Part shown: positions 33,666-43,114 of the stretch, piece after piece
How the letters are laid out: each line of letters begins with the position of its first letter
How positions within the stretch are numbered: the stretch's first letter is position 1
Assembly (NCBI GenBank): GCA_013792075.1
Contig: VMSR01000301.1
Coordinates: 1 to 62,303 of the forward strand
Direction: 5' to 3'
Length of the DNA: 62,303 nucleotides
Source of the DNA: Desulfobacula sp.
Lineage (GTDB): Bacteria > Desulfobacterota > Desulfobacteria > Desulfobacterales > Desulfobacteraceae
Translations under genes and position numbers: made by a program
The notes under the pieces: generated by a model
Seen by the model: only the letters and a program-made list of their open reading frames with translations
Told to the model about the DNA's origin: nothing
The model's database searches: none

Positions 33666-34592
33666 TCACCCCAGAATAAGGCTCTCCAAAATGGCTTTGT
33701 GCATATGCCGTTTGTTTTCTGCCTGGTCCCAGAAAGCGGCCCCATTTGCCTCAAGAACCTGTTCGGAAATTTCTTCTCCCCTGTGTGCGGGCAGGCAATG
33801 GAGGACCAGAACATCCGCTTTGGCATGTGCCAGCAGATCATGGTTCACCTGGAACCCTTCAAAGGTCTTAAGCCGGCCCTCCAGCTCATCTTCTTCCCCC
33901 ATGCTGGCCCAGACATCTGTGTAGACCACATCGGCATTTTTCACCGCTTCTCGGGGATCATTTGTAAATACAATATTGTCCATAGTATCGGCCCCGGAAC
34001 TTACAATAATATCCGGGCGAATCCCATGGCCGTCCGGGCAGGCAAGTTTCAGGTCAAGCCCCAGAACGCTGGCAGCATTCACCCAGGAATTGGCCACATT
34101 GTTGCCGTCGCCCACCCAGGCAATCTTTACATCCTTATATCCGCCCTTGTGCTCGATAATGGTCATAAGATCACTTAAAATCTGGCAGGGATGGAAAGAG
34201 TCGGTCAGGGCATTGATCACGGGAATGCTCGAGCTTCTGGCAAATTCTTCAACCAGTTCATGGTCAAAGGTTCTCATGGCCAGGCAATCGATATAACGGG
34301 ACAAAACCCTTGCCGTATCTTTGGCAGGTTCATTCCGTGAAATCTGGGTATCCTGGGTGCTCATGTAAATGGGATGCCCTCCCAGCTGGATCATGGCAGT
34401 TTCAAAAGCAATGCGGGTCCGGGTTGATTTTTTATCAAAAATCAGTCCCAGGGTTTTCCCGGTTAAGAGGGAATCAAAAATCCCCTTTGCATAGCGCTCT
34501 TTAAGCTGTATGGCCCGCTTAAAAAGATGTTCAAAATCCGCTTGTTCAAGGTCCAGCAATGATAATAAATCTTTTTTCAATCTGTTCTCCAT
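33666..34592 (-). CDS. argF: Ornithine carbamoyltransferase
   Basis: Makes citrulline from ornithine and carbamoyl phosphate. The phosphate-binding loop STRTR (S56-R60) and the ornithine-binding HCLP (265-268) are both present; KDTARVLSRYIDCLAMRT and DSFHPCQ complete the active site. 308 residues, normal. Middle of the argB-argD-argF-argH run, 18 bases after argD. A trimeric cytoplasmic enzyme by family. Confidence 0.97.
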   Translation of the reverse strand: MENRLKKDLLSLLDLEQADFEHLFKRAIQLKERYAKGIFDSLLTGKTLGLIFDKKSTRTRIAFETAMIQLGGHPIYMSTQDTQISRNEPAKDTARVLSRYIDCLAMRTFDHELVEEFARSSSIPVINALTDSFHPCQILSDLMTIIEHKGGYKDVKIAWVGDGNNVANSWVNAASVLGLDLKLACPDGHGIRPDIIVSSGADTMDNIVFTNDPREAVKNADVVYTDVWASMGEEDELEGRLKTFEGFQVNHDLLAHAKADVLVLHCLPAHRGEEISEQVLEANGAAFWDQAENKRHMHKAILESLILG

Positions 34593-34610
34593 AGTACGGG
34601 TATCCGGGTA

Positions 34611-35795
34611 CTATAATCCGGCCTGAAACAGGCTGTCCAAAACAGCCACCAGCCTGTCTATTTCATTTTTTTCAACAATTAAAGGCGGTGCAAATCTTAG
34701 AACTTTATCTTGAATCCCGTTAATAATAAAGCCTTTTTTAAAACAATCTGCCACAAAAGATCCGGCATCCTGATCAATTTCCATTCCCACCAAAAGCCCT
34801 TTGCCCCGGACATCTATAATCCGTGGATATTTTTCTTTGAGCGCTAAAAGTTTTCCCCGAAAATAAGCCCCCTTCTCAACAACCTCATCCAGAAAGGCTT
34901 TGTCAGAGATGATTTTGACCACTTCGAGAGCTGCAGCCGTGGCAAGGGGGGTCCCGCCGAAAGTGGAGCCGTGGCTGCCGAAATCAAACCCTGTGGCCGC
35001 CTCTTTCGTGGCCAGCATGGCACCAATGGGTATCCCGTTGGCCAAGGCCTTTGCCAGGGTCATGATATCCGGAAAAATGTTGTACCCTTCATGGGCGAAC
35101 AGGGTGCCGCACCGCCCCATGCCGGTCTGGATTTCATCAAAGATGAGCAAGGTGCCGGTTTCATCACAAAGGGACCTGACCTGGGACAGATAGGAAGGGT
35201 CCACCGGTATCACCCCGCCCTCCCCCTGGATGGGTTCCATCATCACGGCGCACACGGTCTCATCCAGGACCGCTTTCAGGGCATCGATATCATTGAAGGG
35301 CACATGGATAAACCCCTCCAGCAAAGGATAAAACCCCTGCTTGATCTTGTCCTGGCCCGTTGCCGACAGGGTGGCCATGGTCCTGCCGTGGAAAGATTGT
35401 TCCATGGTGATAATCTTATACCGATTGGTATGCCCCTTTGACTGAAAATAGCGCCGGGCAAGCTTTATGGCTGCCTCATTGGCTTCTGCACCGGAATTTG
35501 CAAAAAAAACGCGGTCGGCAAAGCTTTTATCCACAAGCATTGCCGCAAGGTCAGCCTGGGGAGCCGTATAAAAAAGGTTGGATACATGGACCAGGGTTTG
35601 GGCCTGATGCGCAATGGCCCGGGTAACACTTGGGTGGCAATGGCCCAGATTGCAGACCGAAATGCCGGCCAGAAAATCCGTATAAACCGTCCCATCTTCA
35701 TCGGTCAAACAGGTTCCTTGGCCGCTTACAAATGCCTTTCCCTGGCGAACATAGGTTTGAAAAACAAAAGCCTTGGTTTTTTCAATAGAAGTCAC
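34611..35795 (-). CDS. argD: Acetylornithine aminotransferase
   Basis: PLP-dependent class III aminotransferase converting N-acetylglutamate semialdehyde to N-acetylornithine. PLP lysine K249 (TLAKALANG), D220 in FDEIQTGMGR contacts the pyridine nitrogen, and NSGAEANEAA binds phosphate. 394 residues, normal. Follows argB on the minus strand after 24 bases. It may also act on succinyl-diaminopimelate as many ArgD do. Confidence 0.96.
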   Translation of the reverse strand: MTSIEKTKAFVFQTYVRQGKAFVSGQGTCLTDEDGTVYTDFLAGISVCNLGHCHPSVTRAIAHQAQTLVHVSNLFYTAPQADLAAMLVDKSFADRVFFANSGAEANEAAIKLARRYFQSKGHTNRYKIITMEQSFHGRTMATLSATGQDKIKQGFYPLLEGFIHVPFNDIDALKAVLDETVCAVMMEPIQGEGGVIPVDPSYLSQVRSLCDETGTLLIFDEIQTGMGRCGTLFAHEGYNIFPDIMTLAKALANGIPIGAMLATKEAATGFDFGSHGSTFGGTPLATAAALEVVKIISDKAFLDEVVEKGAYFRGKLLALKEKYPRIIDVRGKGLLVGMEIDQDAGSFVADCFKKGFIINGIQDKVLRFAPPLIVEKNEIDRLVAVLDSLFQAGL

Positions 35796-35819
35796 GTTTG
35801 TCCTCTTTAAGCATTAATT

Positions 35820-36701
35820 TCAGTCGTCCAGAAACACCTGGGTGCCGATGCCCGAATCCGTAAACAATTCCAGCAGAACAGCATGGGGTGTTTTGCCATT
35901 GATAATATGTGATTTTTTTACACCGTTTTTCAAGGCTTCCAGGGCACACTCCACCTTGGGGATCATGCCCCCTTTGATACGGCCGTCCGCTATCTGCTCG
36001 GCGATTTGCCTGTCGGAGATGGAAGATATGAGTCTTTGATCCCCGTCAAGGACCCCGTCCACATCGGTCACCAGAATCAGGCGTTCGGCATTTAAGGCAG
36101 CGGCAATTTTTGCGGCCACCACATCGGCATTGATATTATAGGTTTCGCCGTTTTCCCCAATGCCCACCGGTGCAATAATGGGAATAAATCCGTGGTTGGT
36201 CAGGGTATGGATAATTTCCGGATTGATCTGGGTCACATTTCCCACCATACCCGGATCAATGATCTCGGGTGGTGTATTTTCATCCACCTGGTGATAAATT
36301 TTCATTTTATCGGCCGTAATAAGCCCCCCGTCTTTTCCGGTAAGCCCCACGGCTTTCCCCCCTTCCCGGTTGATCCTGGCCACAATATCCTTGTTCACCT
36401 TTCCGCCCAGGACCATTTCCACCACATCCATGGTGGCATCATCGGTGTAGCGCATGCCCCGGATAAAGGTGGAGGTAATCCCCATGGCAGAGAGCACCCG
36501 GTTGATCTGGGGACCGCCGCCATGGACCACCACCGGGTTGATGCCGATCACTTTCAACAGGGTAATATCACTGGCAAAATCCCGTTTCAATTTATCGTCC
36601 ACCATGGCGTGCCCCCCGTATTTGATCACAATGGTCCTGGTGGAAAATTGCTGGATATAGGGAAGGGCCTCTATCAGTATGTCTGCAACATTCTGGCTCA
36701 T
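35820..36701 (-). CDS. argB: Acetylglutamate kinase
   Basis: Phosphorylates N-acetylglutamate, the usual feedback point of arginine synthesis. Amino-acid-kinase motifs: [10 protein letters not shown] (nucleotide), VHGGGPQI, and the C-terminal DVDGVLDGD. The N-terminal extension before IVIKYGG, forming a long helix, is the type found in arginine-inhibited hexameric NAGK, so feedback inhibition is plausible but not shown. 293 residues. Its ATG overlaps hslU's stop by four bases (ATGA). Confidence 0.96.
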   Translation of the reverse strand: MSQNVADILIEALPYIQQFSTRTIVIKYGGHAMVDDKLKRDFASDITLLKVIGINPVVVHGGGPQINRVLSAMGITSTFIRGMRYTDDATMDVVEMVLGGKVNKDIVARINREGGKAVGLTGKDGGLITADKMKIYHQVDENTPPEIIDPGMVGNVTQINPEIIHTLTNHGFIPIIAPVGIGENGETYNINADVVAAKIAAALNAERLILVTDVDGVLDGDQRLISSISDRQIAEQIADGRIKGGMIPKVECALEALKNGVKKSHIINGKTPHAVLLELFTDSGIGTQVFLDD

Positions 36702-38068
36702 AGGATATACCTGCTCAAATCTTGGTTTTCAACAATATCCATCAGCTGGCGGGTAACAAAGGCAGCATCAATGGTAATGGTTTTTTCATCCATGTCCGGT
36801 GCTTCGAACAAAATCTCTTCCAGCAATTTTTCCATGAGGGTGTGCAGCCGTCTTGCCCCGATATTTTCCGTTGTTGAATTGACTTCCACAGCAATATCGG
36901 CAATTTTCTCCACTGCATCCTGGGTAAAGGAAATGACCACCCCTTCGGTCCTGAGCAGGGCAATATACTGGAGCACCAGGGCATTCTTGGGTTCGGTCAG
37001 AATCCGGGTAAACTCATGGGCCCCAAGGGAGGTCAGCTCCACACGGATGGGGAACCGGCCCTGGAGTTCGGGAATCAGGTCAGAGGGTTTTGACACATGG
37101 AAGGCCCCGGATGCAATGAACAAAATATGATCGGTTTTCACGGTGCCGTATTTGGTGGGAACGGAACTGCCCTCCACAATGGGCAGCAGATCCCGCTGCA
37201 CCCCCTCCTTTGACACCTCAGGGCCATGGCTTTGTCCCTTGCCCGCAATCTTATCGATTTCATCAATAAAAATGATACCCGATTGTTCCACCAGTTCAAT
37301 GGCTTCGGTTTTCACCTTTTCCATATCCACCAGGTGGGCGGCTTCTTCCTGGGTAAGGATCTTCATGGCCTCTTTTACGCTGACCTTGCGGCGCTTGGTG
37401 TTTTTCGGCATGAAATTTCCCAGCATGTCCTTGATATTGATGCCCATTTCCTCCATTCCCGTATTGGAAAAAATCTCCACCATGGGGGAAGTTTGGGCCG
37501 TGACATCCAGGTCTATATCCCGGCTGTCCAGTTTCCCATTTTGGAGCATGGTGCGAAGTTTTTCCCGGGTGGACACACCGGGAAGCGGATCTGATACCCC
37601 ATGGTCTACCGGGGGGACTGCCCCGGCCGCAGAAAAGGCCGGTTTGGGAGCAGTCGGCGGCAAAAGAATATCCAGAATTCGTTCTTCGGCCATTTTGGCA
37701 GCCTTCTCCTGTACCGCGTCCTGCTGTCTGAGCCGAAGATTGTTCACCGTCAATTCCACAATATCCCGGATCATGGATTCCACATCCCGTCCCACATATC
37801 CGACTTCGGTAAATTTGGAGGCTTCCACCTTATAAAAGGGAGAATCGGTCAGGTTGGCCAGGCGCCTTGCAATTTCTGTTTTCCCCACTCCGGTAGGTCC
37901 GATGAGAATAATATTTTTCGGGGCAATCTCTTCCTGGAGGTCTTTATCCAGCTGGCGTCTTCGCCACCGATTCCGCAGGGCAATGGCCACTGATTTTTTG
38001 GCATCTTTCTGGCCGATGATATATTTATCCAGTTCAATGACTATCTCTTTGGGTTTTAAATCTTTCAT
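36698..38068 (-). CDS. hslU: ATP-dependent protease ATPase subunit HslU
   Basis: AAA+ unfoldase that feeds HslV. Walker [10 protein letters not shown] (57-65), Walker [13 protein letters not shown], and the C-terminal hydrophobic tail (DLSRYIL) that docks into HslV. The variable I-domain (about residues 110-235) is present. 456 residues, normal. Overlaps hslV by four bases. The gene order xerC-hslV-hslU matches that in Firmicutes. Confidence 0.97.
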   Translation of the reverse strand: MKDLKPKEIVIELDKYIIGQKDAKKSVAIALRNRWRRRQLDKDLQEEIAPKNIILIGPTGVGKTEIARRLANLTDSPFYKVEASKFTEVGYVGRDVESMIRDIVELTVNNLRLRQQDAVQEKAAKMAEERILDILLPPTAPKPAFSAAGAVPPVDHGVSDPLPGVSTREKLRTMLQNGKLDSRDIDLDVTAQTSPMVEIFSNTGMEEMGINIKDMLGNFMPKNTKRRKVSVKEAMKILTQEEAAHLVDMEKVKTEAIELVEQSGIIFIDEIDKIAGKGQSHGPEVSKEGVQRDLLPIVEGSSVPTKYGTVKTDHILFIASGAFHVSKPSDLIPELQGRFPIRVELTSLGAHEFTRILTEPKNALVLQYIALLRTEGVVISFTQDAVEKIADIAVEVNSTTENIGARRLHTLMEKLLEEILFEAPDMDEKTITIDAAFVTRQLMDIVENQDLSRYIL

Positions 38069-38622
38069 AGGGGCGTCTCGTTTTTGATTTCCTCAATGGT
38101 CACGTGGTGATTGGTGTATATGCAAAGATCTCCGGCTATTTTCATGGCTTTTTCAACAACCTGTCTGGGAGTAAGGTCCGTATTTTCCATCAGGGCAATG
38201 GCAGCAGACTGGGCAGAGGTACTGCCGGACCCGATACTGATGACCCCCTCATCCGGCTCGATCACATCCCCGTTCCCGGACAATAAATAGGTATTTTCCC
38301 TGTCTGCTGCAATCATCATGGCCTCAAGCCTACGCAGATATTTATCGGTTCTCCATTCCCTTGCCAGTTCCACACAGGCCCGGGTCAGGCTTCCGTTATA
38401 CCGCTCCAGTTTTTCTTCCAGTTTTTCCGAAAGGGTCAGGGCATCGGCGGTGGCACCGGCAAAGCCTGTAATAATCTTATCGTTGTATATTCTTCGAACC
38501 TTTTTGGCCCTGTGTTTTGTCACGATGTTCCCCAGGGTCACCTGGCCGTCTCCGGCCACAACAACCGTCCCCATCTTGCGCAATGCCAGGATGGTGGTGC
38601 CGTGAAATATTTCCATACTCAT
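38065..38622 (-). CDS. hslV: ATP-dependent protease peptidase subunit HslV
   Basis: Threonine peptidase of the HslUV proteasome-like complex. The N-terminal nucleophile is the first Thr of [11 protein letters not shown] after a short propeptide MSMEIFHG. I take ATG 38622 as start: AAGGAG is eight bases upstream; an earlier in-frame start at 38652 would lie inside xerC. 185 residues after correction. K of [10 protein letters not shown]-like core and [11 protein letters not shown] are conserved. Confidence 0.95.
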   Translation of the reverse strand: MSMEIFHGTTILALRKMGTVVVAGDGQVTLGNIVTKHRAKKVRRIYNDKIITGFAGATADALTLSEKLEEKLERYNGSLTRACVELAREWRTDKYLRRLEAMMIAADRENTYLLSGNGDVIEPDEGVISIGSGSTSAQSAAIALMENTDLTPRQVVEKAMKIAGDLCIYTNHHVTIEEIKNETPL

Positions 38623-38626
38623 ATTT

Positions 38627-39601
38627 TTAACTCCTTGGATGCGCCTTGTCATACACCTGCATCAACCGATCCATGCTCACATGGGTATACACCTGGGTTG
38701 TTGAAAGGCTGGCATGGCCCAGTATTTCCTGAATTCCCCTTAAATCCGCACCGGAATCCAGCATATGGGTTGCAAAGGAATGGCGGAGGGTGTGCGGTGA
38801 AACAGGGACATTCAACCCGCATTCGTTTACAATTTTATCCAGTATCCGTCCGATGGACCGGATGCTGATTCTTGAATACGCCTTGTTCAAAAATACCGGT
38901 GCAGCTTTTTGATTTATGGCCGCCCGATAGGCACCAATGGCATCAAGGGCCCTTTTGCCCGCTGGGACCACCCGCTCCTTGCTGCCTTTGCCAAAGACTC
39001 TAATCATTTGGTTTTTAAAGTCAACATCATTCATATCCAGGCCGTGAATTTCCGAAATTCTCATGCCTGTGGAATAAAATGTCTCAAACATGGCCAGATT
39101 CCGTTTGTCCGCCCAGGTATCGGTTTTAATGGAATCCAACAACCGGAACAGGTCATCAATATTCAAAAACCGGGGAATGGTTTTGTCCAGCTTGGGAAAG
39201 GGTATGGTATCCGCCGGGTTCAGCCGGATATGGCCTGCCCTCACAAGAAAATCAAAAAAGGATTTCAGGGCTGACAGCCTTCTTGCAATGGTGCGTTTGC
39301 TCTTTTTGGCCCGGACCAGGCAGGATAGATATGTTCTTATGCTGTTTTTGTCCAGCCCGTCAATCCCGGCCAAAAACCTTTCCTGGCTTTCGAGGGAAAT
39401 GGTGTTCTCCGCATCTTTCGGATCAACCAAAGCCTTCGGGTCGGCCAGAAAGAACCGGATAAAATCCAGAATATCCGATTGGTAGGCCCTTTGGGTATGG
39501 GAGGAATATCCTTTTTCCGCATGAAGTATCCGGATAAATGAATCGAGTATTCCGTCAGAAGCGCTGTCGGATAAGGTATAAGTCGTTTTATCAGCGCCCA
39601 T
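38627..39601 (-). CDS. xerC: Tyrosine recombinase XerC
   Basis: Chromosome-dimer resolution recombinase. The catalytic set is R181 (TGMRISE), K205 (FGKGSKE), H270/R273 (PHTLRHS), H296 (LGHASL) and Tyr305 (TQVYTHV). The N-terminal SAM-like domain binds DNA (about residues 15-125). 324 residues, slightly longer than typical at the N-terminus. The 11-base overlap with the UDG-like gene implies coupling. In this position before hslV it matches the Firmicutes CodV/XerC neighbour of clpQ-clpY. Confidence 0.92.
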   Translation of the reverse strand: MGADKTTYTLSDSASDGILDSFIRILHAEKGYSSHTQRAYQSDILDFIRFFLADPKALVDPKDAENTISLESQERFLAGIDGLDKNSIRTYLSCLVRAKKSKRTIARRLSALKSFFDFLVRAGHIRLNPADTIPFPKLDKTIPRFLNIDDLFRLLDSIKTDTWADKRNLAMFETFYSTGMRISEIHGLDMNDVDFKNQMIRVFGKGSKERVVPAGKRALDAIGAYRAAINQKAAPVFLNKAYSRISIRSIGRILDKIVNECGLNVPVSPHTLRHSFATHMLDSGADLRGIQEILGHASLSTTQVYTHVSMDRLMQVYDKAHPRS

Positions 39602-40171
39602 GGGACAGCCCTGCCTGGCTCATGACCTGCTGCATATCTTCCCACACTTTACGTTTCAGTCCCGGCTGTTCCAGCAAGGTTGACGGGTGGAAAGTGGGCA
39701 TCACCCGAATTCCTTCATGAAAATGAAATTTTCCCTGGAAGTGTTCAAGGGGGAACTCAAGGTTTAACAATAACTGACCTGCCTTCTGCCCCAGGGTGAT
39801 CACAATTGCGGGTTTGTTTATTTTTATCTGGTCATGAAGGGATCTTGCATCTGTGGCATTGCAGACAAATATTGATTCCGGCCCAAGTTTCATGGCCCCA
39901 AGAATTTTGACAAACAAGGCACCGGCTTCTCCGTTAAAAAAACTGCCTTCACTGTCCACAAAAAACAAAGGCGCATCCAGGGGGCCCTGAAAAAAAAATG
40001 CTGAAATTTTGGGGGGGGTTTTCCCCAGGAATCCATGGTTTTCCGGCAGGGTTCAGAAAGTGTCAGGTCTGTATTTCCCAATGCCCTTTGATGGGAAACA
40101 TACTGGGAAAAATCCTGAATTGTCCGGATAAAGGCCAGGGAAATAGACTGAATCGTGTTGTTTTCCCCCAT
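39591..40171 (-). pseudogene. Uracil-DNA glycosylase-like protein, frameshifted
   Basis: Two frames make one gene. The 5' frame (39890-40171) is MGENNTIQSISLAF...EPCRKTMDSWG. The 3' frame (39591-39968) holds a UDG-superfamily core: PLFFVDSEGSFFNGEAGALFVKIL, then IFVCNATDAR, then MPTFHPSTLLEQPGLKRKVWEDMQ, the family-4-like HPS motif. A one-base change in the C8 run or the T9 run near 39991-40012 joins them. The four iron-sulphur cysteines of family 4 UDGs are not visible. Start is 6 bases after coaBC. It may be a sequencing error in an intact gene. Repair of uracil or another role is unproven. Confidence 0.65.
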
Positions 40172-40176
40172 AATCC

Positions 40177-41376
40177 TTATCCTGTCTGTTCAATAATGGT
40201 GTCCAGCAGAATATGGGCGACCTTGTGCTTGTCCATCAGGGGAATGTCCTTTGAAGACCCGTCCTTGAAGAAGAGCTTGACCTTGTTGGTATTGGTTTTA
40301 AATCCGGAATCACCTGTTCCCACAAGGTTGGCAGCGATCATGTCCAGGTTCTTTTTTTTGATTTTTGCCAGGGCATGTTTTTCAAGGTCATTGGTTTCGG
40401 CTGCAAACCCCACCAGAAATTGCCTGTCGGTTTTCAGTTCACCAATGCGGTTGAGGATGTCCATGTTTTCTGTCATGGCAATGGTAATCTCTTTTGAAGC
40501 CTGATTTTTCTTAATTTTGCGGGTGCCCGGATCAATTGGCCTGTAATCGGCCACAGCCGCTACTTTTACAATGATATCAGCTGCCGCCAGGTGTGAAAAC
40601 ACGGCCGCTGCCATCTGCTCACAGCTCTCCACAAAAATACATTCCACACCCACCGGCGGATCAAGGCTGACAGGTCCGGATATCAAGGTGACCCTGGCCC
40701 CTCTTTGTTCAGCCGCTTCTGCAATGGCATATCCCATTTTACCCGAACTATGGTTGCTGACATACCGGACCGGATCTATGGCTTCAATTGTGGGGCCTGC
40801 AGTCACAAGGATTTGCCTGCCCACAAGGTCTTTTGGGGTTAACAGTTTACAAAGCCTGTCAAAGATAAACCAGGGGTCCGGCAGCCTTCCTGCACCAACG
40901 GTTTTGCAGGCCAGCACGCCGTCGTCGGGATCAAGGATATGGATACCATCCTGTTCCAGGATATCCAAATTTCGCTGGACCCGGATATTCTGATACATGT
41001 CCGTGTTCATGGAAGGACAAATCATCACAGGACTTGTCACGGCCAGCAGGGTTGTTAAAAGGGCATCATCGGCAATCCCATGGGCATATTTGCCGATAAA
41101 ATTGGCAGTGGCCGGTGCAATAATGGCCGCGTCAATGCTTGTGGCAATATCAATGTGGGTGACCGAACTTGCGGTATCCTTCCACAGGTTTGTCAGCACA
41201 CAATTTTCACTGAGCACCTCAAAGGTGGTCCTGCCAACAAACTGCAGGGCCGCTTCGGTCATTGCCACATGGACATCAGCCCCTGCCTTTTTCAACAGGC
41301 GCAGCAATTCCACGGATTTATAGGCGGCAATGCCGCCGGTAATGCCCAGAAGGATATGTCGGTCTTTGAATTCCAT
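40177..41376 (-). CDS. coaBC: Bifunctional phosphopantothenoylcysteine decarboxylase/synthase
   Basis: Two coenzyme A steps. The CoaC flavin domain (residues 1-175) has active His74 (THIDIA) and the substrate clamp PSMNTDMY. The CoaB domain (about 185-399) has ILVTAGPTIEAIDPVRYVSN, and KIKKNQ. Its start overlaps the preceding lipoprotein stop by one base (TAATG), so translation is coupled. 399 residues, normal length for CoaBC. Confidence 0.95.
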   Translation of the reverse strand: MEFKDRHILLGITGGIAAYKSVELLRLLKKAGADVHVAMTEAALQFVGRTTFEVLSENCVLTNLWKDTASSVTHIDIATSIDAAIIAPATANFIGKYAHGIADDALLTTLLAVTSPVMICPSMNTDMYQNIRVQRNLDILEQDGIHILDPDDGVLACKTVGAGRLPDPWFIFDRLCKLLTPKDLVGRQILVTAGPTIEAIDPVRYVSNHSSGKMGYAIAEAAEQRGARVTLISGPVSLDPPVGVECIFVESCEQMAAAVFSHLAAADIIVKVAAVADYRPIDPGTRKIKKNQASKEITIAMTENMDILNRIGELKTDRQFLVGFAAETNDLEKHALAKIKKKNLDMIAANLVGTGDSGFKTNTNKVKLFFKDGSSKDIPLMDKHKVAHILLDTIIEQTG

Positions 41377-41951
41377 TAGTCGGTTAAATTATTCTGGGTC
41401 ATTTCACTGTTTCCGCTTCCACTCGTTCCGCTTCCACTGTTTCCGCTTCCGCTGTATCCACTTCCAGTTGTTCCGCCCCCGTTGTTCAGGGTCGGGGCCA
41501 CGCCGATCTCCACGTAGGTATACACCTGGCTTTCCCTGATGGTGATAACGGCACACCGGGATGTTTTCTGGAACACCATTATTGTGTTGTCCGGGGATTT
41601 GATTTTGCTGATCACATTCCAATTGTCTTTTGACATATTGTTGCTGAAAAAATTAAACAAGGCAGTGGAATCTACTCTTCCCCTCAAAGCAAGGATACCG
41701 GACCTGAAACCCGGGGTGGAGACCACAACGGTTTTGTCCTTCATGACCGAAAGCTCCATGGGGACCAGGATATCTTCAAAATCATGGTAAACCGCGGTTG
41801 TCTTCTTTGATTTTTCAAGTGTTTCCGACGAAGAGGCTTTTGTATCAGCCGGCTTAGAACCCAGGTTTGCCCAACACCCGGAAACACAGAGGCCCAGCAA
41901 AAGAATTAGCCCAAATTTTAGCAAGACCCTACCATATGTATTGGATTTCAT
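41376..41951 (-). CDS. Lipoprotein with conserved C-terminal domain and Gly/Ser repeat
   Basis: Signal peptide with lipobox VSGC at about residues 23-26, then a domain with the pattern VPMELSVMKDKTVVVSTPGF, LRGRVDSTALFNFFSNNMSKDNWNV, and VFQKTSRCAVITI (one of the recurring lipoprotein domains in Deltaproteobacteria; I cannot name a DUF). The end is a low-complexity GSG tail encoded by four copies of a 15-base unit. Lies directly before coaBC, which is odd for a lipoprotein; the pair likely shares a promoter near 42000. Confidence 0.65.
   Translation of the reverse strand: MKSNTYGRVLLKFGLILLLGLCVSGCWANLGSKPADTKASSSETLEKSKKTTAVYHDFEDILVPMELSVMKDKTVVVSTPGFRSGILALRGRVDSTALFNFFSNNMSKDNWNVISKIKSPDNTIMVFQKTSRCAVITIRESQVYTYVEIGVAPTLNNGGGTTGSGYSGSGNSGSGTSGSGNSEMTQNNLTD
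41406..41465 (-). repeat. Four 15-bp tandem units in the lipoprotein gene
   Basis: Units 41406-41420, 41421-41435, 41436-41450 and 41451-41465 (GGAAGCGGAAACAGT-like on the coding strand) encode four GSGxS pentapeptides. Copies are 80-100% identical, so copy number may vary between strains. Confidence 0.85.
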
Positions 41952-42137
41952 CTCTCCTCCATAATTTCAGTTTATCGTCAACCTGTAACCCGTTTCTTCT
42001 AAAACTATTTGGGAAAAAAGTCAATCAAGAGAAGTCTTTCCCAACTCCATTGTTTCAGGGTTTTATGGCGGCTGGGTTGATAATGCGGTTCCTATATAAA
42101 AATGTTTCCACAATGTTCTATGGAATGGAAACGCTTA

Positions 42138-42701
42138 TTAGAGCTTATTCTCTTGAACCTCATTGGTCAATCTTTTCAGGTAGGATTGTTTTTTTGACTC
42201 ATAAGCTTTAATACGATCATTGAGATCTGAGGCCTTTTGATTAAACGCTTGGACAGCTGCCTTATTCGTGATCTTTTTTCGTTCCATGGCCAGATCATCC
42301 CGTTCCTTGTTCAACAGTTCGAACTCCCGATCAAGTGATTCCTTCAGTGCTTTGAATTCCTGCTGAGCCGTTTCTTCATCAATCCCGGGTTTGTCCTGGG
42401 AATCCGAAGGTTCTTCATCTATTGGCGCTTGTTTTTCCATATCAAAATTTTGATCTGTTTTCTGTTTTTCACTGACAAAGGCTTTGAGATCAATCCGTTG
42501 TTTCTTCGGGATTTTTGAAAGGTCATCCGTATAGGAGACAACACCGTTGTCATCCACATAACGAAAATATTCTCCATGAACCGGTACAACCATCACCAGG
42601 ACGGCAACGACAATAAGACAAAAACCCAACCATATATCGTTTCTCCTGAACAAACCAAGATACTTCTTGGTTTTAGCACAAAAAAAGGTATCAAAAACCA
42701 T
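42138..42701 (-). CDS. DUF4124 protein with N-terminal membrane helix and coiled coil
   Basis: This 187-residue protein starts with a hydrophobic segment (WLGFCLIVVAVLVMVVPVHG), followed by the DUF4124 strand pattern GEYFRYVDDNGVVSYTDDLSKIPKKQR, an acidic spacer and a long heptad helix (EFKALKESLDREFELLNKER...). DUF4124 proteins accompany type IV pilus minor-pilin clusters and are probably periplasmic. It is the last gene of the cluster here. It could anchor or scaffold PilY1 or a pilin; function not shown. Start ATG 42701 has GGAG about eight bases upstream. Confidence 0.65.
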   Translation of the reverse strand: MVFDTFFCAKTKKYLGLFRRNDIWLGFCLIVVAVLVMVVPVHGEYFRYVDDNGVVSYTDDLSKIPKKQRIDLKAFVSEKQKTDQNFDMEKQAPIDEEPSDSQDKPGIDEETAQQEFKALKESLDREFELLNKERDDLAMERKKITNKAAVQAFNQKASDLNDRIKAYESKKQSYLKRLTNEVQENKL

Positions 42702-42705
42702 TCCT

Positions 42706-43074
42706 TTACTCCAATTTATAGAGAGCTGTTATTTCATTGTTTTTGTTTTTCAGGTATCCGACCATATCCCCTTCTTGAAATTGGTTGCGACTACCGACTT
42801 TACCCTGTTTGGTATAGAACACGGTTAGGACTGCAAATTTTTTAAGCCTGTCTCCCACAACGATTTCCATTCCATCAACCCTGTCGATACGCCCTTTCCC
42901 GTCAAAGATCATTGGAATAATGGCACCTTCCTGTGGCGACACCGGTGAAATTTCAAGAAGTTCAACCGGCTTCTCCTGGGCCAACACGACCGGATGTGTG
43001 CCTGCCAGACACGCCAAAGAGAGCAGGCCAACAAGGCATTGATTTATGATGCTTTTTTTTATATCCAAATTCAT
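42706..43074 (-). CDS. Small exported protein of the pilY1 cluster
   Basis: Signal peptide (residues 1-32, ending VVLAQ) and a C-terminal beta-rich domain (GKGRIDRVDGMEIVVGDRLKKF; VGSRNQFQEGDMVGYL) of the small barrel type. I do not recognise a named family. It lies between pilY1 and the DUF4124 gene, which ties it to type IV pilus biogenesis in this locus. 122 residues. Confidence 0.55.
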   Translation of the reverse strand: MNLDIKKSIINQCLVGLLSLACLAGTHPVVLAQEKPVELLEISPVSPQEGAIIPMIFDGKGRIDRVDGMEIVVGDRLKKFAVLTVFYTKQGKVGSRNQFQEGDMVGYLKNKNNEITALYKLE

Positions 43075-43114
43075 ATCCTCCCCCTATGTGTATCAACGCC
43101 CCCCATCCAATTTA

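Noticed and set aside
41404-41622. Alternative-frame ORFs over the GSG repeat
   Set aside because: They are by-products of the tandem repeat read in other frames.
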